A stretch of DNA of 20,595 nucleotides from the NCBI GenBank assembly GCA_002316675.1, contig DCDZ01000014.1, forward strand, positions 26,999-47,593, given 5' to 3'. The notes beneath the pieces are model-generated. The model ran no database searches. It saw only the letters and a list, made by a program, of their open reading frames with translations, and was not told the DNA's origin. The position numbers and the translations under genes are program-made. The DNA is from Tyzzerella sp. UBA1042. Its GTDB lineage: Bacteria > Bacillota > Clostridia > Lachnospirales > Anaerotignaceae. Shown here one piece after another: positions 12,497-20,103 of this stretch (position 1 is the stretch's first letter; each line of letters starts with the position of its first letter).

Positions 12497-15334
12497 ATGA
12501 GACATTACTTGGATCACTTTTGTGAATTATGTAAAAGCAGAATTTTCGTACTGCTCTGCGGTACCGTTGCGCTTTTTTTCATATTGGTGCTGCGTCTATT
12601 CTCCTTACAGATTATCCACGGAGAGGAGTATGATGCTTCCATCACCGCCAGCGTTTCCAAAAGCGTGAATGTTCCCGCACCCCGGGGAAATATTTATGAC
12701 CGCTACGGCAGACCCTTGGCCACCAACACCGTTGCTTATTCTGTGCAGATTGATGACAGCATTACCTTGGATTTGTCCTCCTATAAAGACAGCCTGCTTT
12801 TGGAACTGGCCAATGGCTTATGGGAAAAAGGCACAACCCCTCAGGATACCCTGCCCATCTCCCCGGAGACACCCTATTCCTTTGTGTTTGAAGGCACAGA
12901 GCGGGAGCAGGAAAAGGCAGAGAAGGCATGGAAGGAATCCCTAGGCTTTCCCGAGGATATGAAAAATGCCACCGCCGGAGAATGCCTTGTGTATTTATTT
13001 GAAAAATACCATGTGCCGGAGGTCTATACCTCCGCCCAAAAACGCGCTTATGTTTCCTATTCCCTTTCCTTAAGCGACAAAAGCATTATGGCCCTGACCT
13101 TGGCCCTAAAGCTGGTGGAAAACGGCGAAACCCTTTCTGATGAGCTTCCCTTGTCACGGGAATATCCCTATGCCCTGCAATTCAATGAAAACCAGACCCG
13201 AGAGGAAGCCTGGAAGGAAGGCATGGGTATGCAGGGAGAGGAATTGAAGTACGATTCTTTGGAAACTCTGGAGTATTTAAGGGATTATTTCGGCCTGCCC
13301 GAGGGCTTGCCCACAGATATTGTGAGAAATACCGTGGGGATTCGTTATTCCCTTTATCTGCAGCGCTATCAGCAGTATAAATCCGTTACCGTTGCCACAA
13401 ATATCAGCGATAAAACCTTGGCTTATGTGGAAGAAAACCAAGATATTTTCCCCAATGTACTGGTGGATACCGTCTCCCTGCGGGAATACCCCCAAGGCGA
13501 ATATTTCTCCCACATTCTTGGCTACATCCGCCAAATGACCGAGGCCGATTATGTCCTCTATAAAGACGATAAGGACGAAATGGGCAACGCCATTTATTCC
13601 CAGACGGATATTGTGGGACAAACGGGCATTGAAAAACTTTATGAACGGCAATTAAACGGCACCGATGGCAAGGTTTCCATTGAAGTAGATAATCAGGGCC
13701 GCCGCATGAGCGTTATCGATGCTACAGACCCTACCCCGGGAAGGGATATCTTCCTGACCTTGGACAGCCAGCTGCAAAAGGTTGCCTATGACGCATTGGA
13801 ATCAGAGCTGCGGAAAGCCGTCATCAGCAATTTAACCTATTCCAGTAAAAACTCTGTTTCCATTACGGATATGTTTATTGCAATGATCAAAGCAAACCAT
13901 ATTTCCGCATCAAAGCTGATGAAAGCCATGGACGGTGTGCAAAAGCAGGTATACGAACGCTTTCTTACGAAAACTCCGGATTTTAACAAAGATGATGAGG
14001 ATGCCGTTGCCCAAGTGCAGACATATTTGCAGGAAAGCGTAACAAAAGGCTCCCTTCCTTCCAGAGAGGCTTTGATGCTTGCCATTGAGCAAGGCACCAT
14101 GACCGCCACAGAGGAGGAAAAGGCGGCACTGCAAAACGGGCAGATCGCCCCCTTGACCATGGTTTTAAACAAGCTGAACAGCGGTGAATTCAGCCCGGCA
14201 GATACGGCGCTGGATCCCTGCACCGGTTCTGTTTTCGTTACAAGGGTGGGAACAGGCGAGGTTTTGGCCAGTGTTTCCTATCCCTCCTATGACAACAACG
14301 AGCTTGTGAATACGTTTAACAACAGCTATTATAATGACCTTCTGCAGGACGGCAATACCCCCTTGGTCAACCGTCCTCTCAAGCAAAAAAAAGCCCCCGG
14401 CTCCACCTTTAAAATGGTGACGGCCTTAGCAGGCTTGGAAACCGGTGCCATCTCCACCAGCACCTATATTCGTGACGGAGGCATCTTTAAGGATGCAGGT
14501 ACCCCCTATGCCCGCTGCTGGCTGTACAGCAACAACGGCGGCACCCACGGCATGGTGGACATCACCACTGCATTAGAGGTATCCTGCAACTATTTCTTCT
14601 ATGAGGTGGCCTTTCGCTTGGGCAATGCAAAAAACAGCGCCACTGAGCAGGGAATTACCACATTAAACGAATATATGGCGGATTTCGGCTTAAACTCCCT
14701 CACAGGGCTTGAGCTGGATGAATATGCACCCACCATGGCCTCTCCTTATTACAAGGAGCGCATTGTTAAAACCCTTAACCCCGACGCAACCACAAGCCAG
14801 ACCCGTTGGACGGACGGTGATACCATTCGTGCCGCCATCGGACAGTCGGTAAACAGCTATACCCCGGCACAAATTACAAAATATATTTCCACCTTGGCAA
14901 ACGGCGGCACACTGTACCGCCTGCATATGATCAGCCATTTACAAAATCCCGACGGCTCTTTATATTACCGTACCGATGAAATCGTGGAAAACGTAAAGGC
15001 CTTTCAAGAAGAAAACCTGGAAAAGGTATATCAGGGAATGTATCAGGTGGGCACCGGGCGCCGAGGCACACTGCGCCACTCCTTCAGTAATTTCCCGGTA
15101 AAGGTGGCTGTCAAGTCCGGCACTGCCGAGGAGGACAAAAACAGAAGCTCCCATACCTGGCTGGTTTGCTTTGCCCCTTACGAGGATCCCCAGATCGCCA
15201 TTACCGTTTTAATTCCCTTTGGCGAAGGTAGCGGCTCTCCCGCCCCCGAGATTACAAAAGCCATTATTACGGAGTACCTTGGGTTAGACTATACTCCCGA
15301 AAATACCAATTTACAGACTGCTTTCACGGAATAA
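12497..15334 (+). CDS. Class B penicillin-binding protein 2 (elongation transpeptidase)
   Basis: This is the D,D-transpeptidase that crosslinks new peptidoglycan with RodA during elongation. A cytoplasmic tail and one membrane helix (about 15-37) precede the class B signature PAPRGNIYDRYGRPLATN (60-77). The catalytic domain has Ser636 in the S-T-F-K motif (Lys639), the S-C-N motif at 696-698 and K-S-G at 873-875. At 945 residues it is far longer than usual (about 600-700). The extra length comes from two places. Residues about 100-193 and 199-288 look like a diverged tandem duplication (shared LP-S-PY, AWKE-G, YL and YSL-L landmarks). Residues about 446-560 are a helical insertion ahead of the catalytic domain. 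ATAGGAGGA precedes the ATG. Position after mreD and before minC/rodA supports the elongation PBP rather than the division one. Confidence 0.93.
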   Translation: MRHYLDHFCELCKSRIFVLLCGTVALFFILVLRLFSLQIIHGEEYDASITASVSKSVNVPAPRGNIYDRYGRPLATNTVAYSVQIDDSITLDLSSYKDSLLLELANGLWEKGTTPQDTLPISPETPYSFVFEGTEREQEKAEKAWKESLGFPEDMKNATAGECLVYLFEKYHVPEVYTSAQKRAYVSYSLSLSDKSIMALTLALKLVENGETLSDELPLSREYPYALQFNENQTREEAWKEGMGMQGEELKYDSLETLEYLRDYFGLPEGLPTDIVRNTVGIRYSLYLQRYQQYKSVTVATNISDKTLAYVEENQDIFPNVLVDTVSLREYPQGEYFSHILGYIRQMTEADYVLYKDDKDEMGNAIYSQTDIVGQTGIEKLYERQLNGTDGKVSIEVDNQGRRMSVIDATDPTPGRDIFLTLDSQLQKVAYDALESELRKAVISNLTYSSKNSVSITDMFIAMIKANHISASKLMKAMDGVQKQVYERFLTKTPDFNKDDEDAVAQVQTYLQESVTKGSLPSREALMLAIEQGTMTATEEEKAALQNGQIAPLTMVLNKLNSGEFSPADTALDPCTGSVFVTRVGTGEVLASVSYPSYDNNELVNTFNNSYYNDLLQDGNTPLVNRPLKQKKAPGSTFKMVTALAGLETGAISTSTYIRDGGIFKDAGTPYARCWLYSNNGGTHGMVDITTALEVSCNYFFYEVAFRLGNAKNSATEQGITTLNEYMADFGLNSLTGLELDEYAPTMASPYYKERIVKTLNPDATTSQTRWTDGDTIRAAIGQSVNSYTPAQITKYISTLANGGTLYRLHMISHLQNPDGSLYYRTDEIVENVKAFQEENLEKVYQGMYQVGTGRRGTLRHSFSNFPVKVAVKSGTAEEDKNRSSHTWLVCFAPYEDPQIAITVLIPFGEGSGSPAPEITKAIITEYLGLDYTPENTNLQTAFTE

Positions 15335-15348
15335 CACAGGAGGGTATT

Positions 15349-15981
15349 ATGAATTTAGAGAACTATGTTATATTTAAAGGAACAAAAGACGGTGTCACCA
15401 TTCTGTTTCATGCAGATGCGCCCTTTGATGTTCTTTGTGAGCAATTGGAAAAAAAGGTGCAGGAGGCAGGGAAGTTTTTCGATAACGTAAAGACCTCTCT
15501 AGCTTTTAAGGGCCGTACCTTTTCCGAGGAAGAAGAGCAAAAATTGCTTCATATCATAACAGAACACACAACAATGGAAATCACTTTCCTAAAAACGGAA
15601 AACAATGAGCTTGTTCAGCTGACGACCCTCTTGGAAAAAGAAATGGCACCTCATAACCTCACGAAGTTTCATAAAGGTTCCCTGCGTAACGGCCAAAAAA
15701 TCGAGTTCGACGGAAGCATTGTGCTCATCGGGGATGTAAACCCGGGGGCAGAGCTGAAGGCCACAGGAAACATTATTGTTCTGGGCCATCTGAAGGGCAT
15801 GGCCCATGCCGGATGCAACGGAATGACGGAAGCATTCATCACAGCCGTTTATATGGCACCGGTGCAGCTGCGCATCGGGGACATTATTACTAGATTCCCC
15901 GAGGAAAATAAGCGGGGGCCTAAGTCCCCAGAGTACGCTTTTGTACAAGAAGGGCAAATTTTCGTCATGGCGCTGTCGTAA
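15349..15981 (+). CDS. minC: Septum site-determining protein MinC
   Basis: MinC inhibits FtsZ assembly away from mid-cell. This 210-residue protein has a variable N-terminal domain (about 1-100) and the conserved right-handed beta-helix C-terminal domain (about 108-205). Landmarks in the latter are RNGQKIEFDGSIVLIGDVNP (113-132), GAELKATGNIIVLGHLKG (133-150), AHAG and MAPVQLRIGD (169-178). This domain dimerises and binds MinD. AGGAGGG lies 5 bp before the ATG, 14 bp after the PBP stop. It is followed by a 142-bp gap that may hold an internal promoter for minD. Confidence 0.93.
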   Translation: MNLENYVIFKGTKDGVTILFHADAPFDVLCEQLEKKVQEAGKFFDNVKTSLAFKGRTFSEEEEQKLLHIITEHTTMEITFLKTENNELVQLTTLLEKEMAPHNLTKFHKGSLRNGQKIEFDGSIVLIGDVNPGAELKATGNIIVLGHLKGMAHAGCNGMTEAFITAVYMAPVQLRIGDIITRFPEENKRGPKSPEYAFVQEGQIFVMALS

Positions 15982-16027
15982 TATAGAAATTTTTTTCTGT
16001 TTTTACTAAAAAAAATGGATGCAAATC

Positions 16028-16055
16028 TTGCTATTTTTTGTTAATATAGTAGTAT
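16028..16055 (+). promoter_or_regulatory. Possible internal promoter for minD-minE-rodA
   Basis: TTGCTA (16028-16033), a 16-bp spacer, then TAGTAT (16050-16055), in the AT-rich 142-bp gap between minC and minD, the widest gap inside the cluster. Matches are moderate and several other AT hexamers exist nearby. Confidence 0.28.
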
Positions 16056-16123
16056 ATACATGATTCCCTATAGGATTTATGACAGGGAAAGAAAATTTGA
16101 CTTCTGGATTAGGAGGAACATAA

Positions 16124-16921
16124 ATGAGTGAAGTAATCGTAATCACCAGTGGTAAGGGTGGTGTGGGAAAAACAACTACAAGCGCAAACCTTGGCTGCGG
16201 TTTAGCGGTATTGGGTAAAAAAGTTGCTTTAGTTGATGCTGATATCGGTCTGCGCAACCTTGATGTTGTTATGGGCTTGGAAAATAGAATCGTATATGAC
16301 CTGGTAGATGTTGTAGAGGGGAACTGCCGCTTAAAGCAAGCCTTAATTAAGGATAAGCGTTATGACGGTCTTTTTCTTTTACCGGCGGCACAAACCCGAG
16401 ATAAGGACGCCGTTTCTCCGGAGCAGATGCAAAAGCTTTGCGAAGGCTTGAAGGAGGAAGGCTTTGACTTCATTATCATCGACTGCCCCGCCGGCATTGA
16501 ACAGGGCTTTAAAAATGCCATTGCCGGTGCCGACAGAGCCGCGGTTGTAACCACACCCGAGGTTTCCGCCGTGCGGGATGCCGACCGTATTATCGGCCTT
16601 CTGGAGGCAAATGGGCTGAATAACCCCATGCTCATTCTCAACCGCTTACGCATTGATTTGGTACAAAGAGGCGATATGATGAACATTGAGGATGTGACAG
16701 AAATTTTGGCTGTGGATATTCTTGGTGTTGTGCCCGATGATGAGACAATTGTAATTGCCACAAACAAAGGGGAGCCTGCCGTAACCAATCAGGAATCCAG
16801 AGCGGGACAAGCCTATCGTAATATTGTACAGCGTCTGATCGGGCAGGAGATTCCCCTTATGTCCTTTGAAGAACAGCCTGTAAGCTTTTTGGAAAAGTTA
16901 AAGGGCCTTTTCCGTCATTAA
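16124..16921 (+). CDS. minD: Septum site-determining protein MinD (ParA/MinD ATPase)
   Basis: MinD is a membrane-associated ATPase that recruits MinC. It has 265 residues. The deviant Walker A motif GKGGVGKT is at 10-17 (Lys11 and Lys16), VDADIGLRNLDVVMGLENR follows at about 37-55, and the switch/Walker B region FDFIIIDCPAGIEQGF is in the middle. The C-terminal amphipathic targeting helix FLEKLKGLFRH is intact. AGGAGG lies 7 bp upstream of the ATG. The intact minE 32 bp downstream implies an oscillating or E-regulated Min system rather than the DivIVA-only arrangement of Bacillus. Confidence 0.97.
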   Translation: MSEVIVITSGKGGVGKTTTSANLGCGLAVLGKKVALVDADIGLRNLDVVMGLENRIVYDLVDVVEGNCRLKQALIKDKRYDGLFLLPAAQTRDKDAVSPEQMQKLCEGLKEEGFDFIIIDCPAGIEQGFKNAIAGADRAAVVTTPEVSAVRDADRIIGLLEANGLNNPMLILNRLRIDLVQRGDMMNIEDVTEILAVDILGVVPDDETIVIATNKGEPAVTNQESRAGQAYRNIVQRLIGQEIPLMSFEEQPVSFLEKLKGLFRH

Positions 16922-16953
16922 AACTTACTATTCAAACGAAAGGATGTGTCCCT

Positions 16954-17238
16954 ATGGATTTCTTTAGCTTCTTTAAAAAGAAAAATGCACCGCCTTCCGG
17001 CAGTGTTGCGAAAGATAGATTAAAACTTGTTCTGGTTCACGATAGGGTAAACTGTTCCTCCCAGGTTCTTGAAATGTTAAAGACAGACATCATTAAGGTC
17101 ATCTCAAACTATATGGAGATTGACGAGGAAGAGCTGGATATTCAAATTACCCAGACCCAGTCCGAAGAAAATAACGGAACTGTTCCTGTGCTTTATGCCA
17201 ATATTCCCATCAAGAGTATGCGCAAGGTGCAGGATTAA
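16954..17238 (+). CDS. minE: Cell division topological specificity factor MinE
   Basis: MinE stimulates the MinD ATPase and displaces MinC at mid-cell. At 94 residues it has the usual length. It has an N-terminal amphipathic membrane-binding segment (MDFFSFFKKK), the MinD-contact helix/strand region with RLKLVLVHDR (22-31), and the C-terminal dimerisation domain with LKTDIIKVISNYMEIDEEEL and the beta strand VLYANIPIKSM. The ATG is preceded by GAAAGGATG. A strong hairpin without a T run follows before rodA. Confidence 0.93.
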   Translation: MDFFSFFKKKNAPPSGSVAKDRLKLVLVHDRVNCSSQVLEMLKTDIIKVISNYMEIDEEELDIQITQTQSEENNGTVPVLYANIPIKSMRKVQD

Positions 17239-17246
17239 ATACAGCC

Positions 17247-17288
17247 GGAGAGCCGAGAAGGAGACAGCGCTTGTTCCCTCGGCTCTCC
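17247..17288 (+). promoter_or_regulatory. Long perfect hairpin between minE and rodA
   Basis: GGAGAGCCGAG (17247-17257) and CTCGGCTCTCC (17278-17288) form a perfect 11-bp GC-rich stem with a 20-nt loop, 8 bp after the minE stop codon. TTGTATCATC follows rather than a T run, so it is not a standard terminator. It could be an mRNA processing or stability element, or an attenuator, that sets rodA output relative to min. Confidence 0.55.
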
Positions 17289-17333
17289 TTGTATCATCAA
17301 GGCGGGCATTACCCGGTTGGAGGAAATGGATTC

Positions 17334-18482
17334 ATGGAATGGAAAAAATATCTTCAAAATTTTGATTTGCTGCTTTTAGGCGCGGTTACCATACTCACCC
17401 TATTTGGCCTTGTTGCAATTGCCAGTGCCACCCATGTGAACCTTGGGGAAAGCACGACCTTTGTGGCAAAGCAAGGTGTTTTTTTTGTGATTGGCATTTT
17501 TCTGATGGGGATTGCGGCAAACATTGACTATGAATATTTTGCTCAATTTCATATTCCCATTTATTGCATCAATCTGCTTCTGCTGATCGCCGTGCTTTTA
17601 ATCGGCACGGGGGCAAAGGGTGCGGTGCGGTGGATTGCCATCGGCCCCTTGACTATACAGCCCTCGGAGTTTGCCAAAATTATGCTGATTCTCTGCCTGG
17701 CGCGGGTCATCAGCCTACATTATCACAAAATAAATAACTTTTCTTTTTTGGCTTTTTTGTGTGTATATATTATGATTCCGATTATATTAATACAGAAGCA
17801 GCCTGCCCTTTCCGCCAGCATGGTGTTAATCGCCATTTTCTGCATTCAGCTTTTTGTGGCAGGGCTCAGCTATAGCTTCATCCGAAATGTGCTCATTATT
17901 GCGGTGCCCATGATTGCTTTCATTTTATGGGATGTGGCAAGGGAAGCACCGCTGATTATGGATAAAATCTTCGAGCCCCATCAATTTAACCGTATCCTCT
18001 CCTTCGTTGATCCGAAAAGAGATGCAAGCCTTTATTATCAGACAGAAAAATCCATCAGTGCCATCGGCTCCGGGCAGTTTACCGGACAAGGGCTTTTCAG
18101 CGGAACGCTGAACCAATTAAGCTACCTTCCCGAGCCCCATAATGACTTTATTTTTTCTGTTATCGGTGAAGAATTTGGGTTTATCGGCTGTATATTTATT
18201 CTGGGAGTCTTGCTTTTTATCGTTTTTCGTTGTATAGTAATAGCAATATCATCCAGAAATTTATTTAGTCAGCTTGTGGTGGCGGGCGTTGCCGGAATGT
18301 TTGCATTTCAAACCTTCGTTAACGCCGGTGTTGCCTTGGGAATCCTGCCGAATACTGGGATGTCCCTGCCTTTTGTCAGCTACGGCGGCAGCTCCATGTG
18401 GGCTAACATGGTTGCTGTGGGCCTTGTATTAAACATAAGAAAAAAAGAAACAAAATCATTGTTTGAGGGAGGATTGTTATGA
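17334..18482 (+). CDS. rodA: Peptidoglycan glycosyltransferase RodA (SEDS family)
   Basis: RodA polymerises lipid II into glycan strands and works as a pair with the elongation PBP. It has 382 residues and about ten membrane helices. SEDS landmarks are GAKGAVRWIAIGPLTIQPSE (an outer loop and helix start), PHNDFIFSVIGEEFGFIG with the catalytic-type Asp271, and the C-terminal FVSYGGSSMWANMVAVGLVL. A longer frame opens at 17271, but that would start inside the preceding hairpin. ATG 17334 has GGAGG at 17319-17323 and gives the usual short cytoplasmic N-terminus (MEWKKYLQNFD). FtsW is the alternative, but elongation-cluster context favours RodA. It overlaps the next gene by 4 bp (ATGA). Confidence 0.94.
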   Translation: MEWKKYLQNFDLLLLGAVTILTLFGLVAIASATHVNLGESTTFVAKQGVFFVIGIFLMGIAANIDYEYFAQFHIPIYCINLLLLIAVLLIGTGAKGAVRWIAIGPLTIQPSEFAKIMLILCLARVISLHYHKINNFSFLAFLCVYIMIPIILIQKQPALSASMVLIAIFCIQLFVAGLSYSFIRNVLIIAVPMIAFILWDVAREAPLIMDKIFEPHQFNRILSFVDPKRDASLYYQTEKSISAIGSGQFTGQGLFSGTLNQLSYLPEPHNDFIFSVIGEEFGFIGCIFILGVLLFIVFRCIVIAISSRNLFSQLVVAGVAGMFAFQTFVNAGVALGILPNTGMSLPFVSYGGSSMWANMVAVGLVLNIRKKETKSLFEGGLL

Positions 18483-18874
18483 ATATCGGTTTGATCGCCC
18501 ATGATAATAAAAAGAAATTAATGGAAAATCTTTGTATTGCCTATCGTCATATTCTTTGTAAACACGACATTTATGCAACAGGAACTACGGGCCGCCTTGT
18601 GGAGGAGGCTGCCAATTTGGTTGTGCATAAATACCTCTCCAGCCGCTTAGGCGGGCAGCAGCAGATGGGTGCGCAAATTGTAAATAACGATATCGACGTA
18701 ATGATATTTTTGAGAGACCCTGTGTCTCCCCAAGATTATGAGGCGGAAATTAATTCCATATTCCGTTTGTGTGATATGCACAATATTCCTGTTGCCACCA
18801 ATTTGGCAACGGCCGAGGTGCTTTTGCTTGCACTGGATAGAGGGGATTTAGACTGGAGAAATGTGGTGAGATAA
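18479..18874 (+). CDS. mgsA: Methylglyoxal synthase family protein with altered active-site positions
   Basis: The protein has 131 residues and aligns without gaps over most of its length to MgsA, which converts dihydroxyacetone phosphate to methylglyoxal and phosphate. Kept elements are LIAHDNKKK (His8, Asp9), the phosphate-binding YATGTTGRL (32-40), IDVMIFLRDP (72-81) and IPVATNLATAEVLL (103-116). However, the position of the E. coli catalytic Asp71 (GGDQQ) is Gln60 here (LGGQQQMG), that of His98 is Tyr87, and that of Asp101 is Glu90. Catalysis is therefore doubtful or changed. The gene overlaps rodA by 4 bp and follows GAGGGAGG, so it is translationally coupled to a cell-shape gene; mgsA after rodA is a familiar clostridial order. 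The symbol denotes the family, not proven activity. Confidence 0.8.
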   Translation: MNIGLIAHDNKKKLMENLCIAYRHILCKHDIYATGTTGRLVEEAANLVVHKYLSSRLGGQQQMGAQIVNNDIDVMIFLRDPVSPQDYEAEINSIFRLCDMHNIPVATNLATAEVLLLALDRGDLDWRNVVR

Positions 18875-18878
18875 GGGT

Positions 18879-19190
18879 ATGAAGCAGATGCATTTTAACA
18901 GTATGGCCTTTGCCATACTGTTAGGCTACTATGTACTGATTAATTTAATTATTTACGGCACAATGGCCTTTGATAAGCGGGCGGCAATCAACCAAAAACG
19001 CCGCATCCCCGAAAAAAATTTTTATCTCATGGCAGTTTTGGGCGGTGGCCTTGGCGGTTTGTTGGCTATGATTTTTAAGCGCCATAAAACACGCCATTTA
19101 GACTTTGTTCTGGTTTTTACCATCACTGCAATTTTGCATATTCTGCTCATCTTTTTAATTATGGGGAAGTTCATCGTTACCTTTGGCTAA
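18879..19190 (+). CDS. DUF1294 family membrane protein
   Basis: A 103-residue protein with hydrophobic helices at about 9-30, 49-65 and 76-98. It carries the DUF1294 core: YGTMAFDKRAAINQKRRIPE followed by NFYLMAVLGGGLGGLLAMIFKRHKTRHLDF. Function of the family is not established. It begins 4 bp after the mgsA-family stop. ATG 18879 is close to AAGGG, and the next ATG (18888, codon 4) is spaced better, so the true start may be three codons later. It is the last gene of the rightward cluster and ends before a bidirectional terminator. Confidence 0.8.
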   Translation: MKQMHFNSMAFAILLGYYVLINLIIYGTMAFDKRAAINQKRRIPEKNFYLMAVLGGGLGGLLAMIFKRHKTRHLDFVLVFTITAILHILLIFLIMGKFIVTFG

Positions 19191-19233
19191 GGCACTTGGA
19201 AATATCTTTCAGAAAGCGCATAAAAACAGCACA

Positions 19234-19271
19234 AAAAAGCAGATATACCCTTCACAGGATATCCGCTTTTT
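19234..19271. terminator. Bidirectional terminator between convergent units
   Basis: AAAAAGC-A-GATAT (19234-19246) pairs with ATATC-C-GCTTTTT (19259-19271), a 12-bp stem with one internal mismatch and A and T runs on the two sides. It can end both the rightward mreB-DUF1294 unit and the leftward spoIIR unit. Confidence 0.75.
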
Positions 19272-19306
19272 CCATTTCACGCCGTTTTCCCTTCGACTGC
19301 CCCCGG

Positions 19307-19990
19307 CTATTTCTGCTCTTGCCACCATTCCACAACCTTGAATTTTATTTTGGGTGTCACTTTCTCCTGCTCCAAAGAGGATACAATCAAAAACTCCTCC
19401 TCGGTTAATGTATTTTCCAGCCTTTGATGGCTTTCTTGGGTGGAAAATCCCCAAGCTGCATCCACGTAACACATTTGGGGATACAGGACGCACCACCAAT
19501 TTTGTCCTCCGGCCCGGCCGATTTCTATACGCAAAGCATCATAAACACCGGCAGGAAAAATCAAATCATCATACCGCTTAAAGGGAAATTCCTCTCGTAC
19601 CAAGGATACGCTTACAGGGTAATCATACCCTTGGGCAAGAATCACCCTTTGCGCCGTTTTACAAATTTCCGTCTGTGCTGCCGCCAAGGCCGCCAAGGTC
19701 TCCTCCTTGCTTTCGCAAGCGGATAAAATTTCCCCATATTCCTTTAACACTTGATCCCGCACCTGCAGCTTCAAGGCCTGATCCTCATCGGAATCGCTAT
19801 TTGCCAACACATGAAACCGAACCACCTTGGCAGAAATTCCCCCTTGGATCATTTGAGAATACCCCTTTGTCCATTGTGCACCAAAAGCGGCAGTGAGGGC
19901 AATACCAATGACAACAGCGGCACACCAATACCATTTTTCTTTTTTCCACAGCTTAATCACTAGATCTTTCCATTGGTTTACTCTTCCCAT
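19307..19990 (-). CDS. spoIIR: Stage II sporulation protein R (SpoIIR)
   Basis: SpoIIR is the forespore-made signal protein that crosses to the intermembrane space and triggers SpoIIGA to process pro-sigma-E in the mother cell. It has 227 residues. An N-terminal membrane anchor or signal segment (about 20-38) precedes the family core: VVRFHVLANSDSDEDQALKL (56-75), VRDQVL, YDYPVSVSLVREEFPFKRYD (122-141), FPAGVYDALRIEIG (145-158) and QNWWCVLYPQMCYVD (163-177). It shows the organism carries an endospore programme. The ATG is preceded by AAGGGTGAGA. It lies 113 bp downstream of a gerC-type gene on the same strand; a weak forespore-sigma-like promoter is visible in that gap. Confidence 0.93.
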   Translation of the reverse strand: MGRVNQWKDLVIKLWKKEKWYWCAAVVIGIALTAAFGAQWTKGYSQMIQGGISAKVVRFHVLANSDSDEDQALKLQVRDQVLKEYGEILSACESKEETLAALAAAQTEICKTAQRVILAQGYDYPVSVSLVREEFPFKRYDDLIFPAGVYDALRIEIGRAGGQNWWCVLYPQMCYVDAAWGFSTQESHQRLENTLTEEEFLIVSSLEQEKVTPKIKFKVVEWWQEQK

Positions 19991-20040
19991 ACTCTCACCC
20001 TTTTTTTCTTCGTTAAGGGAATGATTTCCTTTTTTTTCGG

Positions 20041-20070
20041 TTTTTATTCCAAAGAGGGCAAAAAGAATAC
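20041..20070 (-). promoter_or_regulatory. Possible sigma-F-like promoter of spoIIR
   Basis: On the minus strand GTATT (20070-20066), a 15-bp spacer, then GGAATAAAAA (20050-20041). This partly matches the forespore consensus (GYWTA, then GG followed by an A-rich -10). Expected because spoIIR is under sigma-F in Bacillus subtilis, but the match is incomplete. Confidence 0.22.
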
Positions 20071-20103
20071 GGGTGTGCAGCTAAATCCTTTTGAGCCGTG
20101 TTT

